This document shows positions 7,811 through 15,936 of a stretch of 64,000 nucleotides of DNA, piece by piece. Positions within the stretch are counted from its first letter, which is position 1. Every line of letters starts with the position of its first letter. The stretch is from Rugamonas sp045984285 (lineage in GTDB: Bacteria > Pseudomonadota > Gammaproteobacteria > Burkholderiales > Burkholderiaceae_D), in contig NZ_JBJQIK030000008.1 of assembly GCF_045984285.3 (NCBI RefSeq), positions 62,001 through 126,000 on the forward strand, in the 5' to 3' direction. The notes beneath the pieces were generated by a model. It was not told the DNA's origin. It did not search any database and saw nothing but the letters and a program-made list of their open reading frames with translations. The position numbers and the translations under genes are program-made.

Positions 7811-8708
7811 GCGAACTCACGAAGTCGAGGAAGGCCGCCGTCTTTGCGGGAATATACTGGCGCGAGGGGTACAGCGCATACAGGGGAAAGCGTTCGTCCG
7901 GCCAGTCCGGGAACAGGTCAACCAGCTTGCCATCTTCCAGCAGTTTCTCCGCTCCCAGGATCATCATCTGCGCGATGCCGTGCCCCGCCAGGCATACGCT
8001 GTGCAGGGTGCCCGCATCGTTCAGCACCAGCTGTCCCGGCGGATCCAGCTCCAGCTTGCGGCGACCCTTGTGGAATTCCCAGCTGAAGGGGCGGCCAGAC
8101 TGCGGATCGCGGAACAGGATGCACACATGCCTGCCCTCCGCCAGCTCCTGCGGCGATGCCGGCCTGCCGTACTGTTTAAGGTAAGCCGGCGCGGCGACGG
8201 TAACGATACGGCTTTCCAGCAGCTTTCGCGCCACCAGGCTGGAGGAGCGCGGAAAGCCGAAGCGCACTGCGAGATCGAATCCCTCGCCCACCAGGTCGCC
8301 CAGCTGGTCGCGGTTGACCATCTCCAGCTGCAGCTCCGGGTGTGCGCGCAGGAATGCGCCAAGGCGCGGTCCGAGCATCAGCCGTGAAAAGAAAGGATCG
8401 ATATTCACGCGCAGCCTGCCGCGCACCGTGCTGCGGCCCAGCGCGGCCGCACTGGTGGCCTCTTCCAGCTGCTCCAGCAGCGGCAGCACCTGCTCGTGGA
8501 AGCGCCTGCCTTCATCGCTCAGGGACACATTGCGCGTGGTGCGCTCGAACAGGCGCGCGCCGAGCCGCTGCTCGAGCCGGGCAACTGCGCGGCTTACGCC
8601 GGAGGGCGTCATGTCCAGCATATCGGCGGCGCGGGCGAAGCTGCCGGCATCAACGATAGCCAGCAGCACGCGCAGGCCGTTCACTATCTTTTCATCGAGG
8701 GTCAGCAT
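7800..8708 (-). CDS. LysR-family transcriptional regulator
   Basis: A 302-residue LysR regulator. Residues 5-64 form the winged HTH (LLAIVDAGSFARAADMLDMT, then PSGVSRAVARLEQRLGARLF and ERTTRNVSLSDEG). Residues about 95-295 form the periplasmic-binding-type effector domain. It belongs to the CrgA-like group that is common in proteobacteria. It is divergent from the NmrA-type reductase gene 100 bp away, the classic LysR arrangement, so that gene is the likely target; the AATCA-TG-TGATT palindrome in the gap is a candidate site. The effector is unknown. Confidence 0.93.
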   Translation of the reverse strand: MLTLDEKIVNGLRVLLAIVDAGSFARAADMLDMTPSGVSRAVARLEQRLGARLFERTTRNVSLSDEGRRFHEQVLPLLEQLEEATSAAALGRSTVRGRLRVNIDPFFSRLMLGPRLGAFLRAHPELQLEMVNRDQLGDLVGEGFDLAVRFGFPRSSSLVARKLLESRIVTVAAPAYLKQYGRPASPQELAEGRHVCILFRDPQSGRPFSWEFHKGRRKLELDPPGQLVLNDAGTLHSVCLAGHGIAQMMILGAEKLLEDGKLVDLFPDWPDERFPLYALYPSRQYIPAKTAAFLDFVSSLSG

Positions 8709-8726
8709 TCCTGATTTTCAGTCATC

Positions 8727-8738
8727 AATCATGTGATT
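8727..8738. promoter_or_regulatory. Candidate LysR site in divergent intergenic region
   Basis: AATCATGTGATT is a perfect inverted repeat (arms 8727-8731 and 8734-8738) lying 19 bp from the LysR start and 71 bp from the reductase start. Position and symmetry fit a LysR T-N11-A type box, but a single 12-bp palindrome is weak evidence. Confidence 0.3.
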
Positions 8739-8808
8739 CCCATGCTATCGCGAAATCAATGCCGTGGAAAGAAAATGCTCCCATCGTAATCAGCAAAGGA
8801 GGAACATC

Positions 8809-9666
8809 ATGTACGCTGTAATGGGTATCACCGGCCAGGTTGGCGGCGCGGTAGCGCGCGCACTGCTGAAAGCAGGGCAGAAAGTGCGCGCCGTCGTGCG
8901 TGACGAGGCAAAGGGCGCCGTGTGGCGCAACCAGGGTTGCGAGGTGGCCGTGGCGGATATCGGCAATCCCTATGCGCTGCGGGATGCCTTGTCGGGCGCG
9001 CAGGCGGTATTTGCCATGCTGCCGCCGCTGTTCGACCCGGCGCCGGGCTACCCGGAGGCCTCGGCGATGATCCGTTCTCTGCGCGCCGCACTCGAAGTGG
9101 CCCGCCCCGCCAAAGTGGTCGCACTCTCGACCATCGGCGCTGCGGCGGCGCAGCCGAACCTGCTCAACCAGCTCGGCATGCTCGAACACGAACTCCGGGA
9201 GCTGCCCATGCCGGCAGCCTTCGTGCGGGCCGCCTGGTTCATGGAGAACTTCGCCTGGGATATCGCCACTGCGCGCAGCAGCGGAACGCTGCACAGCTAT
9301 TTGCAGCCCCTGGACCGCGCCATACCGATGATTGCGACTGCAGACGTGGGTGCCACCGCCGCCGCACTGATGCAGGAAGACTGGCAGGGCAAACGCATCG
9401 TGGAACTGGAAGCGCGGGAACCTGTCAGCCCGGCCTTTGCGGCGCAAACCCTCGGCCGCGTTCTGGGGCGCGATGTGCGGCCGCAGGCCGTGCCGCGCGA
9501 CAGCTGGCAAGCGCTGTTCGCGGCGCAAGGCATGCAGCATCCTCTGCCCCGCATCCAGATGCTGGACGGCTTCAACCAAGGCTGGATTGCCTTCGATGGG
9601 CAAGGAGAACAGCGCTACGGCGAAACTACGCTGGAGACCGTGCTGGCGGGGCTGGCAGCGGCGTAG
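8809..9666 (+). CDS. NmrA-like NAD(P)-binding oxidoreductase
   Basis: A 285-residue Rossmann-fold protein of the atypical short-chain dehydrogenase NmrA/HSCARG group. The nucleotide motif is VMGITGQVGGAVARALL at residues 4-20 (G-x-T-G-x-x-G), followed by a variable substrate half. No Tyr-x-x-x-Lys pair is evident, as is usual for this group; members act as quinone reductases or redox sensors. The start at 8809 is fixed by AAAGGAGG seven bases upstream (8795-8802). It is transcribed away from the LysR gene, its likely regulator. Confidence 0.88.
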   Translation: MYAVMGITGQVGGAVARALLKAGQKVRAVVRDEAKGAVWRNQGCEVAVADIGNPYALRDALSGAQAVFAMLPPLFDPAPGYPEASAMIRSLRAALEVARPAKVVALSTIGAAAAQPNLLNQLGMLEHELRELPMPAAFVRAAWFMENFAWDIATARSSGTLHSYLQPLDRAIPMIATADVGATAAALMQEDWQGKRIVELEAREPVSPAFAAQTLGRVLGRDVRPQAVPRDSWQALFAAQGMQHPLPRIQMLDGFNQGWIAFDGQGEQRYGETTLETVLAGLAAA

Positions 9667-9681
9667 CGGTAAAATACGGGG

Positions 9682-9969
9682 ATGAACTGCCGCGATCACT
9701 GCGGGGCGTGCTGCATCGCCCCTTCCATTTCAAGCCCTATCCCCGGTATGCCGAACGGTAAGCCGGCAGGGGTGAAGTGCATCCAGCTCGACGAAGACAT
9801 GCGCTGCAAGATCTTCGGCCATCCCGATCGCCCGCAGGTTTGCGGCTCGCTGCAGCCGAGCGAAGAGCTGTGCGGCGACACGCGCGAGCAGGCCTTGCGC
9901 TGGCTCGGCCACCTGGAAGACGCCACGGCGCCGGAAAGTCAGCCCACCAGTTCGACAGCAACTTTATAG
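9682..9969 (+). CDS. YkgJ-family cysteine cluster protein
   Basis: A 95-residue protein starting MNCRDHCGACCIAPSI, with the conserved C-x3-C-x2-CC cluster (Cys3, 7, 10 and 11) and later Cys33, Cys42 and Cys54 in GVKCIQLDEDMRCKIFGHPD and PQVCGS. This is the zinc or iron-sulphur chelating YkgJ/UPF0153 pattern. The exact role is unknown. It begins 15 bases after the reductase gene and may be co-transcribed with it. Confidence 0.88.
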   Translation: MNCRDHCGACCIAPSISSPIPGMPNGKPAGVKCIQLDEDMRCKIFGHPDRPQVCGSLQPSEELCGDTREQALRWLGHLEDATAPESQPTSSTATL

Positions 9970-9973
9970 CTGC

Positions 9974-10429
9974 TCATTGCAGCGCCTTGCGCTGGAATAC
10001 GGTGGCTTCGGGATTGTCGTTGTAACGCTCGCAGTCCTGGTAGCCGCGCTTGCGGTACAGGCGGATGGCGGCATCCAGGCCGGCCTTGCTGTCGAGGTAG
10101 ATCCAGCTCCGGCCTTCAGCGGCGGCGTGCGCTTCCATCGCATCGAGCAGGGCTTCGGCGATGCCGAGGCCGCGGTGCTGCGGGCGGACATAAAGCCGCT
10201 TGCATTCCACCGCGCCGCCGACCTGCGGCAGCGGCAGCGGGCGCAGAGCGACGCAGCCGGCCGGCGCGCCGTCCACATAGGCCAGCCACAGCGCCGAGTC
10301 CGGCGCGCTGAGGAAGGCCTTTACGCCATCCGGCGTGTCGCGTACGACGACGTTGATGGCTTCGAAGTATTCGTTGAGGAGGGCATGCGTGTCCTCCAGC
10401 TGTTCGAGGGTGGCGCGGATGATCTTCAT
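9974..10429 (-). CDS. GNAT-family N-acetyltransferase
   Basis: A 151-residue single-domain GNAT. The acetyl-CoA pyrophosphate loop is in KRLYVRPQHRGLGIAEALL (R/Q-x-x-G-x-G/A, about residues 93-111), and the C-terminal part YRKRGYQDCERY is the usual beta-strand after the active site. The substrate is unknown. ATG at 10429 overlaps the stop of the upstream gene by four bases (ATGA), so the two are translationally coupled; an upstream in-frame extension exists but lies inside that gene. Confidence 0.9.
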   Translation of the reverse strand: MKIIRATLEQLEDTHALLNEYFEAINVVVRDTPDGVKAFLSAPDSALWLAYVDGAPAGCVALRPLPLPQVGGAVECKRLYVRPQHRGLGIAEALLDAMEAHAAAEGRSWIYLDSKAGLDAAIRLYRKRGYQDCERYNDNPEATVFQRKALQ

Positions 10430-11229
10430 GGTGCGGCCAGTGTAGCAGCCTTGCTGCGCGATTGCAGCGGGGTGCTGGCCTGGCCGTGGGTGGAAAAATC
10501 GATGCGCGACATCGCAATGGCGCTCTCCATTGCCAGTGCTGCCGCGGCGCCGGGTTCGAACTGGTGCCGGTAGCGCTGCAGCGCTTCCTGGATCGCATAG
10601 GCGTAAGCCACCGGCCACTGGTCCGGCGCGGAGCAGAACTTCATCACCATGGGCTGGAAGGCGGGCCATTGCGCACGCAGGTACAGGAAAGGCAGGTCGC
10701 GCGGCGCACGCGGGCCGCGCTGGCGCGGCTTGCCGAAGTCCGGCGTGCCGATGCTGCCGGCAACGTGGTGGAACAGTTCACCGACGTCCGGCAGCGTTTC
10801 GAAGCCCGCCTGGCGCGCGCCATCCATCAGCAGGCACCAGACGGCGCTTTGCGATTCGGCCAGCATGGCGTCCACGCTGTCGCTGCGGTAGTAGGTGCGC
10901 CCGTCCGCGCCCTGCGTTGGAGAAAGCAGGGGTGCGGGCGCAAGGCCGCGCGCGGTGGCCTGGGCCCGCACCGCGGTCTGGCAGGCATATCCCGCCAGCG
11001 CGCCCAGTGCGCAGAACAGCGATTCGGCATGCACACCCGTCTCGGTAGCGAGCATATTGCCAAGCCGGCGCAGGATCTCCTTGCTGGCAATGCGGGCGCC
11101 GATCAGCGGATCCTGCGCCCGCATTTCGACGATCTGCCGCAGCAGGACTTCTTCGATCGGGCTGGCCGAGGGCCGCGCAGGCGCAGCCCCCGCCCCGCCG
11201 CCGAGCGAGGTGAGGATTTTTTTCAGCAT
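10426..11229 (-). CDS. Hypothetical protein coupled to GNAT gene
   Basis: A 267-residue protein not assigned to a family. It begins MLKKILTSLGGGAGAAPARP, then has a soluble helical body with several Cys (LFCALGALAGYACQ; SAVWCLLMDG) and a C-terminal FLYLRAQWPAFQPMVMKFCS and QWPVAYAYAIQEALQRYRHQ. No signal peptide is evident; the LGGGAGAA segment is a linker, not a membrane helix. It is in one operon with the acetyltransferase (4-base overlap). A related conserved hypothetical in the same genus is likely. Confidence 0.65.
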   Translation of the reverse strand: MLKKILTSLGGGAGAAPARPSASPIEEVLLRQIVEMRAQDPLIGARIASKEILRRLGNMLATETGVHAESLFCALGALAGYACQTAVRAQATARGLAPAPLLSPTQGADGRTYYRSDSVDAMLAESQSAVWCLLMDGARQAGFETLPDVGELFHHVAGSIGTPDFGKPRQRGPRAPRDLPFLYLRAQWPAFQPMVMKFCSAPDQWPVAYAYAIQEALQRYRHQFEPGAAAALAMESAIAMSRIDFSTHGQASTPLQSRSKAATLAAP

Positions 11230-11323
11230 GTGAGGAAGTGTTATTTATTTATCGTTTTGCTCAAGTATAGCGAACGATGGCGACGGAATAGTCACCCTTT
11301 CTCACTGCCGGGGAAATAAATGC

Positions 11324-12376
11324 TCAGGCGCTGTGGCGCTCGATGATGGTGAATCCCACGTCGCAGACCGGGTCGGCCACCGGTTTTCCCTCTGCGCGCT
11401 GGATGATGTAGCGCGCTGCCGTCTGCCCGATCAGGGTGCCGTCAACCCGTACCGTGGTCAGTGCCGGATGCAGGTCTTTGGACAGCGCGAGGTCGCCCAG
11501 GCCGACCACCGCCAGCTGCTGCGGAATGGCGATGCCCTGCGCCTGCGCTTCGATCATCACGCCCAGCGCCACCATGTCCGAGCTGCAGAAGATGGCGTCG
11601 ATGCCGGGATGCTGCGCCAGCAGGGCGCGCAGCCCTTCCCTGCCGCTTGCCACGGAACTCGGCGCGGGAACGATATGCGACGGCACTGCAGCGTTGCCGC
11701 CGGCCACGCCAAGCGCACACGCGGTATCGGAATAAGCCTTGTTACGGCGCGCGGCACGTTCGTCGTCCGCAATGATGGCGGCGAGATGGCGCCTTCCACG
11801 GCGATGCAGGTATTCGGCCACCGCCGCGCCTACCTTCTCGTGCGAGAAGCCAACCAGCATATCGACCGGCGTTGGCGTGAGGTCCCACGTCTCGACCACG
11901 GGAATGCCGCTGGCGGCCAGGCGGCGCCGTGCCAGCGGCGAACGCATGATGCCGGTAAGGACCACGCCATCCGGGCGGCGTCCGATGATCGCTTCCAGCA
12001 GCGCATCCTCGCGCGATTCCACATAGCCGGACTGGCCCAGCATCATCTGGTAGCCGGAAGCGGCCAGCGTTGCCGTCAGCGCCTGCACCGTTTCCAGGAA
12101 AACGGAACCGGTGATCGTGGGCACCAGCGCGGCGACCAGGCGGCTCTTGCGCGAGGCCAGGCCGCCGGCCAGCAGGTTGGGCACATATCCGGTGCGTTCC
12201 ACCGCGTCGCGCACGCGGGCCAGGATCTTGTCCGACACCGCTTCCGGCGTATTCAGCGCGCGGGAAGCGGTGATCGGCGCCACGCCGGCCATTTTTGCTA
12301 CGTCGCGCAGGGTCAGGCTCTGGCCCTTGTTGCGCTTGCGTTTTACGGGTTGGGTGGGCTTCTTGTCATCACTCAT
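11324..12376 (-). CDS. LacI-family regulator (GntR-like) of uronate operon
   Basis: A 350-residue LacI regulator. The HTH is at residues about 21-45 (LTLRDVAKMAGVAPITASRA), the hinge helix follows (PNLLAGGLASRKSRLVA), and residues 70-345 form the sugar-binding domain with the FCSSDMVALG and VAVVGLGD-type segments. The sequence is closest in style to the gluconate-responsive GntR subgroup. It lies 12 bases downstream of gudD, at the end of the GH2-GH3-gudD run. Palindromes of LacI type (TTGGTACCGCTACCAA) precede GH2, so autoregulation of the operon by this protein is the simplest model. The inducer is probably a uronate or aldarate intermediate. Confidence 0.9.
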   Translation of the reverse strand: MSDDKKPTQPVKRKRNKGQSLTLRDVAKMAGVAPITASRALNTPEAVSDKILARVRDAVERTGYVPNLLAGGLASRKSRLVAALVPTITGSVFLETVQALTATLAASGYQMMLGQSGYVESREDALLEAIIGRRPDGVVLTGIMRSPLARRRLAASGIPVVETWDLTPTPVDMLVGFSHEKVGAAVAEYLHRRGRRHLAAIIADDERAARRNKAYSDTACALGVAGGNAAVPSHIVPAPSSVASGREGLRALLAQHPGIDAIFCSSDMVALGVMIEAQAQGIAIPQQLAVVGLGDLALSKDLHPALTTVRVDGTLIGQTAARYIIQRAEGKPVADPVCDVGFTIIERHSA

Positions 12377-12388
12377 GCACCGATTGTA

Positions 12389-13714
12389 TCAGCGCACAAG
12401 GCAGGGGCGCTTGCTGTCGAAAGTCCAGCCGGGAATCAGGAACTGCATGGCGACCGCATCGTTGCGTGCGCCCAGGCCCATGTTCAGGTAGCGCTGGTGC
12501 GCCGCCTCCACCTCGGCCATGTCCAGTTCCACGCCGAGCCCGGGCTTCTTCGGCACGTCCACCATGCCGCCCACGATCTGCAGCGGCGCTTTGGTCAGGC
12601 GCTGGCCATCCTGCCAGATCCAGTGCGTGTCGATGGCCGTGATCCGGCCCGGCGCCGCGGCGGCAACGTGGGTGAACATCGCCAGCGACACGTCGAAGTG
12701 GTTGTTCGAATGCGAGCCCCAGGTCAGGCCCCATTCATGGCACAGCTGGGCCACGCGCACCGAACCCTGCATGGTCCAGAAGTGCGGGTCGGCGAGCGGA
12801 ATCGTCACCGACTGCAGCTGGATGGCGTGGCCAAGCTCGCGCCAGTCGGTCGCGATCATATTGGTGGCGGTCGGCAGGCCCGTGGCGCGACGGAACTCAG
12901 CCATCACTTCGCGGCCGGAATAGCCGTTCTCCGGACCGCAGGGGTCTTCGGCATAGGCCAGCACATCGCCCTTGTCGCGGCACAGGCGGATGGCGTCCTT
13001 CAGCAGCCAGCCCCCGTTCGGGTCCAGCGTGATGCGGGCATCGGGGAAGCGTTCGGCCAGCGCGGTAACAGCTTCCATCTCTTCCTCCCCGCGCAGCACG
13101 CCGCCTTTCAGCTTGAAGTCCTTGAAGCCGTAGCGCTTGTAGGCCGCTTCGGCCAGCGCCACCACCGACTTCGCATCCATCGCTTCTTCATGGCGCAGGC
13201 GCAGCCAGTCGTCTTCCGCCTGTTCATCGCTGTCATAAGGCAGGTCGGTGCGGCGGCGGTCGCCGATGTAGAACAGGTAGCCCAGCATCGGCACCTTGTC
13301 GCGCTGCTGGCCGTCGCCGAGCAGCGCAGCCAGCGGCACGTTCATGAACTGGCCCACCAGGTCGAGCAGCGCGCATTCGATCGCCGTCACGGCGTGAATG
13401 GCAATGCGCAGGTCGAAGGTCTGCTGGCCGCGGCCGCCCGCATCGCGGCTGGCGAAGGCGCTGCGCACGCTGTTCAGCATGGCGTTGTGGTGGCCGATGG
13501 GCTGCCCCACCAGCAGAGGTCCGGCGTCCTGCAAGGTCTGGCGAATCGCTTCGCCGCCCGGCACTTCGCCAACGCCCTGATTGCCGGAACTGTCCGTCAG
13601 GATCAGCAGGTTGCGCGTGAAATATGGCGCATGCGCGCCGCTCAGGTTGAGCAGCATGCTGTCGCGGCCCGCTACAGGAATAACGCGCAGGGAAGTGATG
13701 GTTGGTGTGTTCAT
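12389..13714 (-). CDS. gudD: Glucarate dehydratase
   Basis: A 441-residue enolase-superfamily enzyme that dehydrates D-glucarate (and L-idarate) to 5-keto-4-deoxy-D-glucarate. Key residues are in place: Lys201 and Lys203 in KDFKLKGG, metal ligands Asp231 (LDPNGGW), Glu256 (AEDPCG) and Asn285 (TNMIATDW), and the catalytic His335 in WGSHSNNHFD. The length matches GudD (about 446). The start codon overlaps the stop of the upstream GH3 gene by four bases, which implies coupling. Together with uronate dehydrogenase at 20501-21322 it forms the oxidative uronate pathway. Downstream enzymes (KDG-type aldolase or KdgD and a semialdehyde dehydrogenase) are not in this window. Confidence 0.95.
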   Translation of the reverse strand: MNTPTITSLRVIPVAGRDSMLLNLSGAHAPYFTRNLLILTDSSGNQGVGEVPGGEAIRQTLQDAGPLLVGQPIGHHNAMLNSVRSAFASRDAGGRGQQTFDLRIAIHAVTAIECALLDLVGQFMNVPLAALLGDGQQRDKVPMLGYLFYIGDRRRTDLPYDSDEQAEDDWLRLRHEEAMDAKSVVALAEAAYKRYGFKDFKLKGGVLRGEEEMEAVTALAERFPDARITLDPNGGWLLKDAIRLCRDKGDVLAYAEDPCGPENGYSGREVMAEFRRATGLPTATNMIATDWRELGHAIQLQSVTIPLADPHFWTMQGSVRVAQLCHEWGLTWGSHSNNHFDVSLAMFTHVAAAAPGRITAIDTHWIWQDGQRLTKAPLQIVGGMVDVPKKPGLGVELDMAEVEAAHQRYLNMGLGARNDAVAMQFLIPGWTFDSKRPCLVR

Positions 13715-15930
13715 TTTTCGAGAAGGCGGAGTGGCAGTTCGGCACGGATGTCGTCAGATGCGCTGCCGACCATCAGCTTGAAATCCCCGGGCTCGGCGCC
13801 CCATTTCAGTTGAGTGTTGAAGAAGGAAAGCGTGTTGCGGTCAATCGTGAAACTGATGCGGCGCTGTTCGCCCGGCTGCAGGCGCACCTGCTGGAAACCC
13901 TTGAGCTCCTTCAGCGGACGCACGACGGAGGAGACCAGGTCGCGGATATACAGCTGCACCGTCTCAGTACCGGCCGCCTTGCCGCTGTTGGCGATATCGA
14001 ACGAGAGCGTGATGCTTTGGCCAGGCCGCATGGTGTTGCTGCTGAGGCTCGCACCGGAGTATCTGAAGCTGGTATAGCTCAGGCCATGGCCGAAGGCATA
14101 GCGCGGCGTGTTCACCGAATCGATATAGGCTGATTTGTAGACGATGTTTTTCTCGTCCAGCACCGGGCGGCCCGTCGAGTACTGCGCGTAGGACAGCGGC
14201 AGCTGGCCCATATTGCGCGGGAAGGTGACGGGCAGCTTGCCGGACGGGTTGTAGTCGCCGAACAGCACATCGGCCACGGCATTGCCGCCCTCGGTGCCGG
14301 GGAACCATGCGTACAGGATGGCGTCCGCCTGGTCGGCGATGGTATTGAAGATCAGCGGACGGCCCGCCAGCATTACCACGACCACCGGCTTGCCCGTGGC
14401 CTTGATGGCCTCGAACAGCTTGTTCTGCTGGCCCGGAACGCCGATATCGGTGCGCGATTTCGCCTCGCCGCTCATGTCCCAGGTTTCGCCGATGGCCAGC
14501 ACCACCACGTCCGCGTCCTTCGCTGCAGCGACGGCGGCATCCAGCCCATCCATCGTGGCGCAACCGGGAGCGCAAGCGGCAGCGTGCGTCACCGTTGCGC
14601 TGCCGGCGCGGCGGCGGATGCCTTCGAGAATGCTCACGACATCTGCACGCTCGCCCTGCACTACCCAGCCGCCCTCAAGGTCGCGCTTCGAATCGGCCAG
14701 CGGACCGATGACGGCGATGCGCTTCGCGCCGGCAGCGAGCGGCAATGCATTGTTATCGTTCTTCAGCAGCACCATGGATTTGCGCGCCACGTCGCGCGCT
14801 ATCTCGCGGTGCTTCGGGTCGTTCAGCGCAGCCTGCTCGCGCGCCGCATCCGAGAACCTGTAGGGATCGTCGAACAGGCCGAGTTCGAACTTCTTCACCA
14901 GCACACGGCGCACTGCATCGTCCAGCAGCTTCGCCTGCACCTTGCCGGACTTCACCGCATCGGCCAAGTGCTTCGTATAGGCATAGCCTTCCATATCGAT
15001 ATCGCTGCCCGCGTTGAGCGCCCTGGTGGCGGCGTCCGCCAGGTCGGCCGCATAACCATGCGGCACCATTTCCTTGATCGAGGCCCAGTCGCTGACGACA
15101 AGGCCCTTGAACTTCCATTCTCCTTTCAGGATATCGCGCTGCAGGTGCGCGCTGCCCGTGGCCGGGATGCCGTTCAGGGTGTTGAAGGAGTTCATGAAGG
15201 TTGCCGCGCCTGCGTCCAGCGCTGCCTTGAACGGCGGCAGGTAGACTTCGTGCAGCTGCTGCTCGCTCATGTCCACCGCGTTGTAGTCGCGGCCTGCAAT
15301 CGCGGCGCCATAGGCGGCGAAGTGCTTGGCAGTGGCCATGATGGCGTCCGTTCCGCCCAGCTTCGAGGTCTGGAAACCCTTGACGCGGGCACGCGCGATC
15401 TGCGAGCCAAGGTAAGTGTCTTCGCCTGCGCCTTCCATCACGCGGCCCCAGCGCGGGTCGCGCGAGATATCGACCATGGGTGCGAAGGTCCAGTGGATGC
15501 CGGAGGCAGCGGCCTCGATGGCGGCCACGCGCGCGCCCTGCTCGATCGCTTCCAGGTCCCAGGAAGCGGCTTCGCCCAGCGGCACCGGGAAGGTGGTCTT
15601 GTAGCCGTGGATCACGTCAAGGCTGAACAGCAGCGGGATACGCAGGCGCGACTGCAGCGCCAGCGCCTGGATTTCGCGCGTCTCCGCCACGCCCTTCACG
15701 TTCAGCATGGAACCGACCTTGCCGGCGCGGATATCGGCCAGCTTGTCCGCAAACTTACTGCTTTCGGGACCGGTGAACTGGCGGCCGGACAGCTGGTGCA
15801 GCTGGCCAACCTTCTCTTCCAGCGTCATCTTCTTCAGCAGCTCATTCACCTTGCGGTCGATCTGCGCGTCCTGCGCAAAGGCGAAGGACGGCAGCAATGC
15901 GGCAGCCAGGAGGTGGCGAAGTTTCATCAT
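13711..15930 (-). CDS. GH3 beta-glucosidase-type enzyme (BglX-like)
   Basis: A secreted 739-residue GH3 enzyme with signal peptide 1-19 (LLPSFAFA-QD). Domain 1 is a TIM barrel with LKGF-type and KHFAAYG (202-208) motifs and nucleophile Asp281 in VVSDWASIKE. Domain 2 is the alpha/beta sandwich (VVMLAGRPLIFN). The C-terminal fibronectin-III-like domain (about 640-735) has the KELKGFQQVRLQPGE sequence. Family members are exo-acting beta-glucosidases or xylosidases. It is the second gene of the GH2-GH3-gudD-lacI operon, starting 6 bases after the GH2 stop, which suggests that it trims a uronate-bearing oligosaccharide. Confidence 0.93.
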   Translation of the reverse strand: MMKLRHLLAAALLPSFAFAQDAQIDRKVNELLKKMTLEEKVGQLHQLSGRQFTGPESSKFADKLADIRAGKVGSMLNVKGVAETREIQALALQSRLRIPLLFSLDVIHGYKTTFPVPLGEAASWDLEAIEQGARVAAIEAAASGIHWTFAPMVDISRDPRWGRVMEGAGEDTYLGSQIARARVKGFQTSKLGGTDAIMATAKHFAAYGAAIAGRDYNAVDMSEQQLHEVYLPPFKAALDAGAATFMNSFNTLNGIPATGSAHLQRDILKGEWKFKGLVVSDWASIKEMVPHGYAADLADAATRALNAGSDIDMEGYAYTKHLADAVKSGKVQAKLLDDAVRRVLVKKFELGLFDDPYRFSDAAREQAALNDPKHREIARDVARKSMVLLKNDNNALPLAAGAKRIAVIGPLADSKRDLEGGWVVQGERADVVSILEGIRRRAGSATVTHAAACAPGCATMDGLDAAVAAAKDADVVVLAIGETWDMSGEAKSRTDIGVPGQQNKLFEAIKATGKPVVVVMLAGRPLIFNTIADQADAILYAWFPGTEGGNAVADVLFGDYNPSGKLPVTFPRNMGQLPLSYAQYSTGRPVLDEKNIVYKSAYIDSVNTPRYAFGHGLSYTSFRYSGASLSSNTMRPGQSITLSFDIANSGKAAGTETVQLYIRDLVSSVVRPLKELKGFQQVRLQPGEQRRISFTIDRNTLSFFNTQLKWGAEPGDFKLMVGSASDDIRAELPLRLLEK

Positions 15931-15936
15931 GTCTCC